A DNA stretch of 64,000 nucleotides from Legionella lytica (GTDB lineage Bacteria; Pseudomonadota; Gammaproteobacteria; Legionellales; Legionellaceae): positions 2,570,501 to 2,634,500 of the forward strand of contig NZ_CP071527.1 of assembly GCF_023921225.1 (NCBI RefSeq). The letters run 5' to 3'. The notes beneath the pieces were generated by a model. The model worked only from the letters and a program-made list of their open reading frames with translations. It made no database searches and was not told the origin of the DNA. How positions within the stretch are numbered: the stretch's first letter is position 1; each line of letters opens with the position of its first letter. Of this stretch, positions 52,695-62,104 are shown piece by piece. The position numbers were made by a program, and so were the translations under genes.

Positions 52695-54638
52695 GTGACC
52701 TATCGTCCAGATATTGATGGATTAAGAGCGATTGCGATCCTGTTTGTTTTACTGTTCCATAGCGGCCTTAAATTAGTTCCATCAGGCTTTATTGGGGTTG
52801 ATATATTTTTTGTCATTTCAGGATTTTTAATTACCAGTATTCTGCATAATTCTTTGCAAAAAAATCGTTTTTCATTCGTCGAGTTTTACAGCCGAAGATT
52901 ATGGCGATTACAACCCGTCTTTATTTGTTTAATTATTACCACCATCTGTATCACTCTTCTTTTTTATTTACCTGAAGATTTAGTAAATTATTTCAACAGT
53001 GCACGCAAAACAACCCTGTTTACGTCCAATGCTTTTTTCGAAAGAGCAACCAAAGGGTATTTTTCAGCTAAAGCAAATGAATTACCGTTATTACACACCT
53101 GGTCATTATCCATAGAATGGCAATGCTATTTGATCTTACCCATTATTATGTATGCATTGCATCGTATTTTTCCCCTACGACAACTTAGTAAGCTCATCTA
53201 CGTACTCACCCTCTTCTTTTTGGCACTTGCTTTATATTATTCAGCTAAGGAACCCAGCAAAACCTATTACTACCTATCTAGCCGGATCTTTGAATTTTTA
53301 ATCGGCTCATGCGTTGCCTTTAGCTCGAACCGCTTTTCATTAAACAAATACATTTCAGAATCGCTCAATGTCGCCGCACTGTTAGTCATCTTTTATGTTG
53401 CAACACGCAGTAACATTAGCTTGGGCTTTCCCAATGGTTACGCCTTTATTTTATGTGCTGCAGTAAGCATTCTCATCGCAGCAGGTAAAAATAACCCACA
53501 ATCCCTTCTTACCCGGTTACTTTCCATAAAACCATTAGTATTTATCGGCTTAATTTCTTATTCATTATATATCTGGCATTGGCCTGTATTTGTATTCATA
53601 CATTATTTGGGAATAGCCGAAACAGCACCAGTTTTCGTGTTAGCCTTTAGCTTTATTTTTATCATTTCCTTTTTATCCTGGAAGTTTATTGAGAAACCAG
53701 CCCAAAAATTCAATACACTGAAATTCGGTTATAGCCTGATTCTTTTATTCATCACTCCGCTTGCCTTAGTTTATATGGGGAACTCTTTAGTCAAACACCA
53801 CGAAGGCTATCCTCAGCGTTTTGAAGAAACAGCTCGCATTGCGAGCCAACTTAAGCGTTTCAATAATCCCCAAAGACCATTATGTCTTGGCGAAAAAAAT
53901 GTGGCAATCAATGCCAATTGTGTTCTTGGAGCACGCCATTCCAACAGCAAAACCGGCTTTTTGTTTGGGGATTCTCATGCCAATCATTTCTGGGGATTTA
54001 TAGATACACTAGCCCAAAAAGCTAATTTATCAGTTCTCTCTCATGCAACTTCAGCGTGTCTTTCATTACCCGGAATACATCAATATGATTGGAATGCCCA
54101 AGATTACACCGCCTGTTATGAACAAACTCAACGCTACTACACGCTGATCAAGAAAAACCATTACGATTTTGTGATCTTAGCCCAAAATTGGGATGGTTAT
54201 TTAGGGAATATATTAATTCCTAAAGAACCTGCTGCGATGGTAAAAAAACGCATTGAGCAGGCATTAGATGAAGCACTGCAAATTATTATTGATTCCGGAG
54301 CAAAACCAATTTTAATTAAATCCATTGTACCAAAGGATTCATATCATTGTTTTCTACATCACATAAAAACACGCACAAACTATGACCGGAAGCAATGTGA
54401 GTTTGATATCGATTCGAATAAGTCACAGTGGCAAGATGAGCTATTTTCGCGTCTGCAAAATAAATATTCTCAGTTAATTATTATCGACCCAGCAAAAGTA
54501 CAATGCCCTCATGGCAAATGTAAAGCCGAGATAAATGGCATACCATTGCTCCGTGATAAGGGGCATCTAAACGATTACGCATCGTATCATTTAGCAACTA
54601 GCTATTTAAAACATTATAACAACCCTTTTACCGCATAG
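52695..54638 (+). CDS. acyltransferase 3 with SGNH domain, OafA-type O-acetyltransferase
   Basis: A 647-residue membrane enzyme. Residues about 1-350 are the acyltransferase-3 domain with ten or so helices, starting YRPDIDGLRAIAILFVLLFHSG with the catalytic His, then PSGFIGVDIFFVISGFLITS. Residues about 400-645 are an SGNH hydrolase-like domain with GDSHANHFWGF (Ser) and a late DKGHLNDYASYH (Asp-His). Such proteins O-acetylate LPS or other surface sugars. The start is GTG 52695. It is divergent from the kynureninase-like gene. Confidence 0.9.
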   Translation: MTYRPDIDGLRAIAILFVLLFHSGLKLVPSGFIGVDIFFVISGFLITSILHNSLQKNRFSFVEFYSRRLWRLQPVFICLIITTICITLLFYLPEDLVNYFNSARKTTLFTSNAFFERATKGYFSAKANELPLLHTWSLSIEWQCYLILPIIMYALHRIFPLRQLSKLIYVLTLFFLALALYYSAKEPSKTYYYLSSRIFEFLIGSCVAFSSNRFSLNKYISESLNVAALLVIFYVATRSNISLGFPNGYAFILCAAVSILIAAGKNNPQSLLTRLLSIKPLVFIGLISYSLYIWHWPVFVFIHYLGIAETAPVFVLAFSFIFIISFLSWKFIEKPAQKFNTLKFGYSLILLFITPLALVYMGNSLVKHHEGYPQRFEETARIASQLKRFNNPQRPLCLGEKNVAINANCVLGARHSNSKTGFLFGDSHANHFWGFIDTLAQKANLSVLSHATSACLSLPGIHQYDWNAQDYTACYEQTQRYYTLIKKNHYDFVILAQNWDGYLGNILIPKEPAAMVKKRIEQALDEALQIIIDSGAKPILIKSIVPKDSYHCFLHHIKTRTNYDRKQCEFDIDSNKSQWQDELFSRLQNKYSQLIIIDPAKVQCPHGKCKAEINGIPLLRDKGHLNDYASYHLATSYLKHYNNPFTA

Positions 54639-54783
54639 AACCTCTTAGGAACCACGTCATTCTGGCCGCCATTTGGAATGACGTGTTGAGATGAAATCTT
54701 GTCCCAACCCCTCTAATGCTCTAAAATAAATCAAGGCAGTCAAAAATAAGTTTCACTGTAAAAAAATAGAAGAGGCAGGGGTT

Positions 54784-56616
54784 ATGGCTAAATTAACTCA
54801 TCGTGACCTATATCGCTTAGGTAAATTACTTGATTATCAGTTATCAGAAAATGGTTTATGTCACGGTTTTACCCTTATGTTGATACAAGCTATCCTTGCA
54901 GAAGATGAGCAAAACTTTTTTAAACGGCTTGATTTTATTGCGTCTTACAATCCTGATTTTCATAAGTTAAAAGAAGACCTCGAAAAAGCGAAAGAGAAAA
55001 TCCAATCAACCCAAGATCAACCTGTTGATGAAGAAAGTGAGAAACTACTTGAGATATTGGCTTTTTTTGATGGATTAGAATTGTATTTAGTGCCTGCCTA
55101 TCACCCTGAGTTTTTTGAGCAAGCCGCCTCGCAAGAGGACATCGACACAATTTATTCGCTCATTCGCCCAGAAAGGCTAAAAGACACTGAACTAACCCAT
55201 TTATTAAATAAACCCTATGCTTGTGATAAACAAAACCTAAAAAATTATTTAAATGATTTAGCAGACATATTTAACAATATGAATACTTCGCCCCCTATTC
55301 TGTTAAGAAATATCGACCACTCGATTTGCCTCAAATACAATCAAAAGAACAGCTCCTGGCTTTATGTAGATATCAATGACTTTGAGCGAGATCTAAAGAA
55401 TGCCGCTTATTTCCGCAACCTAAGTAGTGAAGAACTTAGCGAGAATATTTTTAAGTCATTTGCTCCAGAACAATACCCGCATGTCGTTATTAATGTGGAA
55501 ATACTAGCAAACAAGGCAAATCTAATACTCAAATCAGCACTTGAAGATTGGCATGCTAAACATCCAATAACCACTGAACAAGCTAAGATGCTCGATCATT
55601 TCAACACCGGATTGCTTTTTCTTGCATGCCGACATGGGCATCTTAATGTCGTTCAAGATTTATTAAAACACCCCGATGCGATGATTAACACGAAAACCCC
55701 AAAAGAAGAAACTCCTTTATTAATTGCCTGTGCAAAAGGGCATCTTGAAATTGTCCGAAAATTATTAGCCCACCCCCAGACAGAAGTTAATGCAAGTAAT
55801 TTAAAAAAACAAACACCCTTATCATTTGCCTGTGCAAAAAAATATACTGGAATAATTCAAGCAGTTTTAAAACACCCGCAAACATTGGTCAACGAAGCAA
55901 ACAACGAAGGGGAGGCTCCCTTGCACAGGGCGTGCCAGCATAACGATAGTGATACGGTTCAAGCATTGTTAGACCACAAACTAATTGATGTAAATCTAGC
56001 AGTTGCAGACCAAGGTAAAAAAACTCCCTTGTATATCGCGTGTGGGTATGGACATCAAGAAATTGTCCAAAAATTAATCGATCGCGACGATATTTTAGTA
56101 GACCAAGGTGAGGCTGAAGGTATAACCCCCCTATGTGCGGCATCTTCACTCGGATTTGTTGAGATTGCTTGCATATTATTAAAAAAAGCAAATGTTAACC
56201 AACCCTCAAATGCGGGAAATACCCCTCTGCACTATGCCTGTGCATCCCTCCCCAATTCAGAGGAGAATAAGCAGGTAATTCAACTCTTATTAGAGCATGG
56301 AGCGAACTTAACTGCTCAAAACCACACAGAAGAAACGGCAATAGATGTTGCGTTGGATATGGAAAATACTACAGCTCTTTATATATTGTTGCAATTTACG
56401 AAAGAAAAAGGACTTGCCCCTGGCAAAGTGATGTCTACCGATACTTTTGAGGCACTAGAAGATTGGATTCAAGAGAACATCCCTGATTTTATTAACTATA
56501 TGCGCCATTTTAATCAGCAAGAAAAAGTAAGTGAACTCTCCTTTTTTAACCATGCTGTAGATACTGAAGTTGTTTATGACACTGCCTATGATAATAGCAA
56601 TAGAGCCCCAAAATAA
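54784..56616 (+). CDS. ankyrin-repeat protein with YopT-like (C58) cysteine protease-like N-domain; putative Dot/Icm effector
   Basis: A 610-residue protein. The N-domain carries C26 in NGLCHGFTLMLIQA, H179 in ILLRNIDHSICLKY and D196 in SWLYVDINDF. This is the same Cys-His-Asp pattern (17-residue His-Asp gap) as the paralog at 4925-6685. At least seven ankyrin repeats follow from about residue 270 to 535, among them TGLLFLACRHGHLNVVQDLL, ETPLLIACAKGHLEIVRKLL, KTPLYIACGYGHQEIVQKLI and NTPLHYACASLP. The C-terminus is acidic. GAGGCAGGGGTT precedes the ATG. It resembles the L. pneumophila AnkH architecture (ankyrin plus cysteine-protease-like fold). Activity and secretion are inferred. Confidence 0.82.
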   Translation: MAKLTHRDLYRLGKLLDYQLSENGLCHGFTLMLIQAILAEDEQNFFKRLDFIASYNPDFHKLKEDLEKAKEKIQSTQDQPVDEESEKLLEILAFFDGLELYLVPAYHPEFFEQAASQEDIDTIYSLIRPERLKDTELTHLLNKPYACDKQNLKNYLNDLADIFNNMNTSPPILLRNIDHSICLKYNQKNSSWLYVDINDFERDLKNAAYFRNLSSEELSENIFKSFAPEQYPHVVINVEILANKANLILKSALEDWHAKHPITTEQAKMLDHFNTGLLFLACRHGHLNVVQDLLKHPDAMINTKTPKEETPLLIACAKGHLEIVRKLLAHPQTEVNASNLKKQTPLSFACAKKYTGIIQAVLKHPQTLVNEANNEGEAPLHRACQHNDSDTVQALLDHKLIDVNLAVADQGKKTPLYIACGYGHQEIVQKLIDRDDILVDQGEAEGITPLCAASSLGFVEIACILLKKANVNQPSNAGNTPLHYACASLPNSEENKQVIQLLLEHGANLTAQNHTEETAIDVALDMENTTALYILLQFTKEKGLAPGKVMSTDTFEALEDWIQENIPDFINYMRHFNQQEKVSELSFFNHAVDTEVVYDTAYDNSNRAPK

Positions 56617-56629
56617 AAAAACGTGTAAA

Positions 56630-56656
56630 TTGGACCCATGGCCCAACCTACAATTT
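56630..56656. repeat. TTGGGCC-type palindromic element
   Basis: TTGGACCCATGGCCCAACCT followed by ACAATTT, kin to the palindrome at 7485-7506. A second GGTTGG/CCAACA pair lies at 56701-56720. It sits after the ankyrin gene, opposite the GNAT gene. Confidence 0.55.
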
Positions 56657-56751
56657 ATGAGCGACGACAATACCGCCAAAACTCCAAATTTTTCTGAGCC
56701 GGTTGGCTCATAACCCAACATGAAACTCTGGCGAGCCAGCCCCTTTAAAAA

Positions 56752-57288
56752 TTAAATAAATTTCTTTTCCATGCGTACAAATTTTAAAGAAATAGAGTTT
56801 GGAAGCACAACCCGTTCATTTGAAACAGCCTTATAAGCAAAAGCAGCATATAATTTAACCCCAGCAAGTGTTGCCATCATTTCAAAATGAGTAAATCCAT
56901 GCAAACCAGCATCTTGCTCACAATGCTGTAACAGCATACTACCTAAACCCTGTCTGGCAAATTTAGGATGAATAAAAAAAGCCCTAATTTTGGCCGCATC
57001 CATTGTTGGGTCAAGATAGGCTGGTTCCTCTCTTGCTGAAAATTGATTCCCGCCAAACAAGGTTTTACGCCTACTCCATCCCCCACACCCCGCTATTTCT
57101 CCATTTTTTTCGATAACAAAATAAGTCTTATCATGAAGCAATTCCGTGTCCACCCCAAAGATGTACTGAATAGCCCCTTCAATTTCTTGTTTTGAATAAA
57201 TATCGCGGCTTAATTCTCTAGCTGATAAGGTAATTAATTCATTTAAGTTTTGAATGTCATCAAAATTAGCCGCCCTTATGTGGATCAT
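56752..57288 (-). CDS. GNAT family N-acetyltransferase
   Basis: A 178-residue acetyl-CoA-dependent transferase. Motif A with the acetyl-CoA loop is IRAFFIHPKFARQGLGSMLL (about residues 95-114). The N-terminal MIHIRAANFDDIQNLNEL and the GEIAGCGGWSRRK strand are typical. The substrate is unknown. It is divergent from the Lrp-type regulator gene, with about 115 AT-rich bases between them, so the regulator might control it. Confidence 0.88.
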   Translation of the reverse strand: MIHIRAANFDDIQNLNELITLSARELSRDIYSKQEIEGAIQYIFGVDTELLHDKTYFVIEKNGEIAGCGGWSRRKTLFGGNQFSAREEPAYLDPTMDAAKIRAFFIHPKFARQGLGSMLLQHCEQDAGLHGFTHFEMMATLAGVKLYAAFAYKAVSNERVVLPNSISLKFVRMEKKFI

Positions 57289-57405
57289 AATATTCCTTGA
57301 TTTTTATTGGAAAACAAATCTAACATAAAATTTAAATTAAAAAATTTCTTATTTATTTTATAAAAATTACTTTTTATAATGATTTTTTGTTAAATTAGGT
57401 AATAT

Positions 57406-57930
57406 ATGAAAAAAAGCTATGATTCTCCACAAGCCAAATTGAATAATAAAACCTCTGTGCATGAATTATTAGATAAAACCGATAGAAAAATTCTTAATAT
57501 CCTGCAAAAAGATAATCAGATTACTAATCAAGCACTTGCAGATAAAGTGGGCCTTTCGGCGCCACCTTGCTTTAGACGGGTAAAACGCCTGCGTGATGAG
57601 GGAATTATTCTCAACGATGTTTCATTAGTTGATCCGTTTAAAGTTGGCAAGCCGCTAATTGTCTTTGTAAATATTACCTTAGAAAAACAAAGAGAAGACC
57701 TTTTAGCACATTTCGAACGGAAAATGGCGGAAGAGCCTGAAATCATGCAATGCTATTTTGTCTCCGGGGATACGGATTATTTACTTATTATTCATGTGAA
57801 AGATATGAATGACTATAATGAGTTTGCACGAAGAGTATTTGCGAATGAGCCCAACATCAAACAATTTCGCAGCAGTTTTTGTCTTAATCGCACCAAATAC
57901 AACACACAAGTTGTTTTATCAGAAGATTAA
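57406..57930 (+). CDS. Lrp/AsnC family transcriptional regulator
   Basis: A 174-residue regulator. An N-terminal extension of about 20 residues precedes the winged HTH (LLDKTDRKILNILQKDNQIT, then VGLSAPPCFRRVKRLRDEGI). A RAM/AsnC ligand-binding domain follows (PLIVFVNITLEKQRED, MQCYFVSGDTDYLLIIHVKD, FRSSFCLNRTKYNTQVVL). The C-terminal text resembles LrpA/Lrp regulators of amino-acid metabolism. The next gene starts 3 bases after its stop, so the pair is likely co-transcribed. Confidence 0.93.
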   Translation: MKKSYDSPQAKLNNKTSVHELLDKTDRKILNILQKDNQITNQALADKVGLSAPPCFRRVKRLRDEGIILNDVSLVDPFKVGKPLIVFVNITLEKQREDLLAHFERKMAEEPEIMQCYFVSGDTDYLLIIHVKDMNDYNEFARRVFANEPNIKQFRSSFCLNRTKYNTQVVLSED

Positions 57931-57933
57931 AAA

Positions 57934-58992
57934 ATGAACCATGAATGCATGTATACTTTGCTGTATTTTTTTATCTTGTTTTTTATCTCAGGCCTTATTC
58001 ATCGTGCGTATAAAAAAGAGCCGAGAACCCAAACAGCTGACGGTAGTATTGTGATGGCTATAGGGATATTTTCCTTTGATGCATTGCCAAGAATCCCTTT
58101 TATTCCCGCAGTGATTAAACAATTGATTATCCTGGAATTACTGATTATTTGCTTGCACTTAGTTATGAGTTACCTTGAGCAATATCGAGATGGATATTTC
58201 AGCCGTAACATTCAGCTTAAAAAAAATCAATTTGGTGTTGGAACCTGGGTTGCTGGTTCGTCTTTGCTTGCTGTATTGTTGTTCCAGACAATTCCTTGCT
58301 TTCATGTTGTAGTCTGGGGAAGTGCCTTTATTGCTGTTCTTATTTGGTTAGTTTATGTATTTTGCTCCTGCATTAACTTAGTACAACTGATTATTAAAGA
58401 AGGCAGAGTAAATGTTGGCATTATTTTATTACCTACCGTAAGCACACAAGCAATAGCTTTGTTATGTTACTCTTTATTTCCCTCTCTTCCGCTGCTGCTC
58501 TATCAAACCCTAATTCACCTAGGCTGTCTCCTGTACGTAACCGGTTTTTTTATCATTACACGCCATCTGTTGAGCCTGCGCTGTAAACGCATCATTTTAG
58601 GTTGGAATAGCACCAATAGCATTCTGCATGGCGCGTTATCCATTACAGGATTAGCAGCAACCACCACAGCCGCTTTGAATGATACGCTGATTATCGGTAC
58701 ATGGTTTATCGCTACCTGCTTTTTCTTTCTTGTTGAAAGCATTGCATTACTCAAAAGCATCTACCGGTTTAAAGCGGCTGGTTTTATGCAAGGGCTTTTT
58801 ATTTACGATACAGCACAATGGGCCCGGGTATTTACCTTTGGCATGTATTACACCTTTAATTTAAATCTAGTAACCCATCGTATTTATGTGAATGATTTGA
58901 TTGGCATGATTATTGATTATGGGCAGTATGGGGTTTTGGCACTTTTATTATTTGAGCTAGTTAATTACCTATGGCATCAATTTAAGAGGTAG
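57934..58992 (+). CDS. integral membrane protein of unknown function
   Basis: A 352-residue protein with about nine or ten hydrophobic segments spread over its length, from LLYFFILFFISGLIHRAY to YGVLALLLFELVNYLWH. Charged loops are short. The number of helices recalls TDT/SLAC1-like transporters, but I see no firm motif and do not assign it. It begins 3 bases after the Lrp-type regulator, so its transport or sensing role may be under that regulator. Its 3' end overlaps an alcohol dehydrogenase remnant on the other strand by 16 bases. Confidence 0.7.
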   Translation: MNHECMYTLLYFFILFFISGLIHRAYKKEPRTQTADGSIVMAIGIFSFDALPRIPFIPAVIKQLIILELLIICLHLVMSYLEQYRDGYFSRNIQLKKNQFGVGTWVAGSSLLAVLLFQTIPCFHVVVWGSAFIAVLIWLVYVFCSCINLVQLIIKEGRVNVGIILLPTVSTQAIALLCYSLFPSLPLLLYQTLIHLGCLLYVTGFFIITRHLLSLRCKRIILGWNSTNSILHGALSITGLAATTTAALNDTLIIGTWFIATCFFFLVESIALLKSIYRFKAAGFMQGLFIYDTAQWARVFTFGMYYTFNLNLVTHRIYVNDLIGMIIDYGQYGVLALLLFELVNYLWHQFKR

Positions 58993-59210
58993 AAACCAAC
59001 CCCAACGCGCAGCCCTACTTTCCAAGTAGTCACACCTTCGCCAAGAGCATCAATCCAACCCGCAATTTCATGCCCTGGAACATCTGTGTGACATAGCCCA
59101 GCGGCTTCCACTCGCACACGAACTTGGCCAGGTCCTGGCTCACGAACAGGTCGCGCAACAATATTCAACTGACCAGGAGTCGTAATTTCTACAGCTTTAT
59201 ACGTTTTCAT
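58977..59210 (-). pseudogene. zinc alcohol dehydrogenase remnant
   Basis: A 77-codon remnant of a zinc-dependent alcohol dehydrogenase. It has an intact ribosome site (AAGGAG 8 bases upstream) and the family start MKTYKAVEITTPGQL, then VRVEAAGLCHTD with the zinc Cys. It jumps directly to VPGHEIAGWIDALGEGV, missing the 20-25 residues that normally link these motifs. After GLRVGVGF it ends in YLLN, having lost the remaining 250 or so residues, including the structural zinc site and the NAD domain. It cannot be functional. Confidence 0.82.
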
Positions 59211-59373
59211 TGGAACTCTCCTTGTTGCTTCGCTGTTTATTATAAAAACTCTAGACCAATTACCTCTGTTTGCAATTCAGAAGTCCCTGTGCTTGTTTGA
59301 TTTATGGTATATAATTGATATAGATGTCTTTTTTGTTGTTTTCCCTACACGCTGATGAATATAGAGACTGAGA

Positions 59374-59541
59374 ATGAAATGGACCATTTTAGCATTAACA
59401 ATTTTATCGCTTCAGGGGTGTTGTCTTAGCTCTGAAATTATATGTAGGGAACGTGCCTCTGCCACAGTGGTTGAACCACTGATAAGGTATCCATATAGAA
59501 GCCCCGTTGATATCACTACGACCACCATTGATTTTTATTAA
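59374..59541 (+). CDS. small putative lipoprotein
   Basis: A 55-residue frame beginning MKWTILALTILSLQGCC, a signal peptide with a plausible lipobox (SLQGC), then a short polar tail with VVEPLIRYPYRSPVDI. A strong hairpin follows the stop directly, which supports an expressed unit. It is too short for a family match, so confidence is moderate. Confidence 0.55.
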   Translation: MKWTILALTILSLQGCCLSSEIICRERASATVVEPLIRYPYRSPVDITTTTIDFY

Positions 59542-59543
59542 AG

Positions 59544-59571
59544 GATAGCCTGTTTTACAAAACAGGCTATA
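59544..59571. terminator. bidirectional terminator hairpin
   Basis: TAGCCTGTTTT and AAAACAGGCTA form a near-perfect stem around AC, with A and T runs on both strands. It lies between the convergent lipoprotein gene and the gene ending at 59580. Confidence 0.75.
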
Positions 59572-59579
59572 TCATATCA

Positions 59580-60617
59580 TTACCGCGAATTGCTGAATTC
59601 GGATTCATCACTATCAGTATCTCCAAAACTAAAATCTGCCCCCTCGCTCTCCGTTTCGACAAAACCCAAATTCATAATCAACGAGACACCATAATCACTG
59701 TTCATATGTTCCTTATAGGAGTCAAGCGCCTTAATATCTTTCGGAATTACTTGTTCATAAAAAGCGAATAAACTATCTTGCTCTTCAATAAAACCAGTCA
59801 GAAAACTCAGTGGTCTTAGCACCTCAAAAAAGGAATGATGCCCTAAAGCAACCGTTGCTGAAGCAATTAATAATCCCAAGAGTTTATACTCTTTAGAAGA
59901 AAGAAAGCACAACGCGCTTATAGCGCTGACTGTCTTACCAGTAGTGCCTGAGGCACCACTAATCACAGGTAAGTAATGTTCACGAAGCCAATCAGCCATT
60001 TCACTGTCTTCTTTGGGTGCATACACTTGCTTACTGGGGTAATTAGCAAACGTTAAACCATTAACAAGGGGCTTAGGAATTGTTGTATTCTTATGTTCAG
60101 ATAAAATCCCTATATTAAAACTTGGTTTTACCTTAGCATTATCCACGTCAACACACCCTCTATGCTCATCTGAAAACAAATAGTCCGGGCGCATTTTTTC
60201 CAATAATAATTTCTGGGCCTGAGCAGGGCTTTTGCTAAATAAACTATAATGTGTCAACGCTTTAAGAGATTCGGTAGGATTTACTGTTTTTAACGGAGGA
60301 TAGTTCAAATCCGGCATAGTCATGACGAACTCTGAGAAAAACTTTAAAAATTCATTCCATACAAGCACTGAGCCTGACTCTTTTATTGCATTTAAATCAG
60401 TCATCGTGGGATGGCTTTGCGTTACTTCGCTAAGCACGATAAACAGTCTTCGATCAAAGTCCGTATTCCCTTCATTGGCTTTGAGAAAAGCATCTAGTGC
60501 ACTGTACATCTTATTAAAGAGCGTATCAAAAATTTCTGGATGCTCAAGAAAATACTTCGCTAAGAAACTTTCAAAAATACAAACTTCAACAATGTTATTT
60601 TTGTCATCAAAGGTCAC
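59580..60617 (-). CDS. unknown protein, putative effector
   Basis: A 345-residue protein. The first 200 residues are helical and unrecognised. About residues 215-280 carry YLPVISGASGTTGKTVSAIS and ASATVALGHHSFFEVLRPL, hydrophobic helices bracketed by a Gly/Ser/Thr turn and a GHHS motif. A similar combination, as I recall it, occurs in other uncharacterised Legionella proteins. The C-terminus is strongly acidic (ETESEGADFSFGDTDSDESE), like the E-rich signals of many Dot/Icm substrates. Stand-alone gene; function unknown. Confidence 0.62.
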   Translation of the reverse strand: MTFDDKNNIVEVCIFESFLAKYFLEHPEIFDTLFNKMYSALDAFLKANEGNTDFDRRLFIVLSEVTQSHPTMTDLNAIKESGSVLVWNEFLKFFSEFVMTMPDLNYPPLKTVNPTESLKALTHYSLFSKSPAQAQKLLLEKMRPDYLFSDEHRGCVDVDNAKVKPSFNIGILSEHKNTTIPKPLVNGLTFANYPSKQVYAPKEDSEMADWLREHYLPVISGASGTTGKTVSAISALCFLSSKEYKLLGLLIASATVALGHHSFFEVLRPLSFLTGFIEEQDSLFAFYEQVIPKDIKALDSYKEHMNSDYGVSLIMNLGFVETESEGADFSFGDTDSDESEFSNSR

Positions 60618-60703
60618 AACAAGCCCTCAATAAAATTGGAAATAAATCACATTGTACTTTATTTTCGCACTCAATCCTACAGTTTTTGACCACTTTTATT
60701 CCT

Positions 60704-61984
60704 TTAACTAATTAAAAAAAAGAGCATAAAAACCAAACTCAAAATAATCACTAAAGGATTCAATTTTTGCCGGGTAAAAAGCTTCAAAACAGTATAAAGA
60801 ATAATTCCGCCCCCAATACCATTAGCAATCGATGAAGTAAAAGGAATCATCATGATTGTAGTCATGCTTGGAGCTGTTTCGCTGATATCCGTTAATTTCA
60901 TATCAGTTAAATGTTTCATCATACAACAAGCCACATACAATAATGCCGGCCCTACCGCATAAGCAGGAATCATTTTTGCCAAAGGAAAGAAAAACAACAT
61001 GAGAATAAATCCCAGAGCAATAACTAAAGACGTTAGCCCTGAGCGCCCCCCTGCCTCAATACCTGTAGCCGATTCAATATAGGGAGAGGTACTCGCTGAG
61101 CCTAAAAGGCCCGCTAAGGTTGAGGCTGCAGCATCAGCGGTCAATGTATAACTAATGCGACGGGCATAATCTTCTTTCTGCTTAAAAATGGTAGGATTAA
61201 GTAAACCAATTAAAGTTCCAGTCGCATCAAAAATAGCAATTAAGAAAAAAGTGAATATAGCTTTTAAAGCCACTGCTGTCGTCATGCCGGAAAAATTAAG
61301 TTGTAAAAAGGTTGGTTCGATTGAAGGAGGCACATCAAATACGCCTTGCCATTGGGTGATTCCCAATATCAAGCTTAAAATGCTAATACTAAGTATGCCA
61401 ATAATAATCGCTCCAGCAATACGATAATAATCCAGCACAAGAATGATTAAAAATCCCAAAAAGAATAAACCAATTTCAGGTTTACGAACATCACCTAAGC
61501 GCATTAAATTATGAACATCATCCACAATGATGTGGTTGGCTTGAAGAGCAATTAATGCGATTAGTAAACTAATACCAATCAGAATTGCTATTTGTAAATT
61601 ATAAGGTATTGCCTCAATTAATAAACGCCGAACCCCAGTTAAGGTCACGAAAAAAAACAAGACTCCAGAAATAAACACCATAGCCAGCGCATGTTGCCAA
61701 TCAATCCCCATTCCCTGCACCACGCTGTAGGAAAAATAAATATTTAAGGCCATTCCAGGAGCAATCCCAATCGGGGTATTGGCAATAATACCTGTTAAGG
61801 CACAAGCAAATGCAGTCACCAAACAAGTGGCAGTAAACACGGCACCTTGATCCATACCCGCATCATGTAAAATCGTTGGGTTTACAAAGACAATATAAAC
61901 CATCGTTAAAAAGGTGGTAATACCGGCCAGAATTTCTTGTTTTAGGGTTGTTCCGTTAAGAAAATAAGATTTTAAATAGTTCAT
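60704..61984 (-). CDS. NCS2 family purine permease (AzgA/PbuG type)
   Basis: A 426-residue inner-membrane transporter with twelve or so helices. It has the AzgA-type start (FLNGTTLKQEILAGITTFLTMVYIVFVNPTIL), TCLVTAFACALTGIIANTPIGIAPGMALN, FFLIAIFDATGTLIGL and the substrate-site segment GSASTSPYIESATGIEAGGRSGLTS. The family imports adenine, guanine or hypoxanthine with protons. Length is normal. Which purine is carried cannot be told. Confidence 0.92.
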   Translation of the reverse strand: MNYLKSYFLNGTTLKQEILAGITTFLTMVYIVFVNPTILHDAGMDQGAVFTATCLVTAFACALTGIIANTPIGIAPGMALNIYFSYSVVQGMGIDWQHALAMVFISGVLFFFVTLTGVRRLLIEAIPYNLQIAILIGISLLIALIALQANHIIVDDVHNLMRLGDVRKPEIGLFFLGFLIILVLDYYRIAGAIIIGILSISILSLILGITQWQGVFDVPPSIEPTFLQLNFSGMTTAVALKAIFTFFLIAIFDATGTLIGLLNPTIFKQKEDYARRISYTLTADAAASTLAGLLGSASTSPYIESATGIEAGGRSGLTSLVIALGFILMLFFFPLAKMIPAYAVGPALLYVACCMMKHLTDMKLTDISETAPSMTTIMMIPFTSSIANGIGGGIILYTVLKLFTRQKLNPLVIILSLVFMLFFLIS

Positions 61985-62104
61985 GACGCAGATGGATGGA
62001 AGTAAAAATTAATCCTACACAAAGCATAGGGATGTTTGCAACAACTCATTTATGTGAACATCAGTCCAAATTATCATGGCGTACTAATTAGATGCACCAA
62101 ACAT

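Noticed and set aside
57934..58992. Assignment as a TehA/SLAC1-type anion channel
   Set aside because: Only the helix count agrees; the conserved gate Phe region could not be identified.
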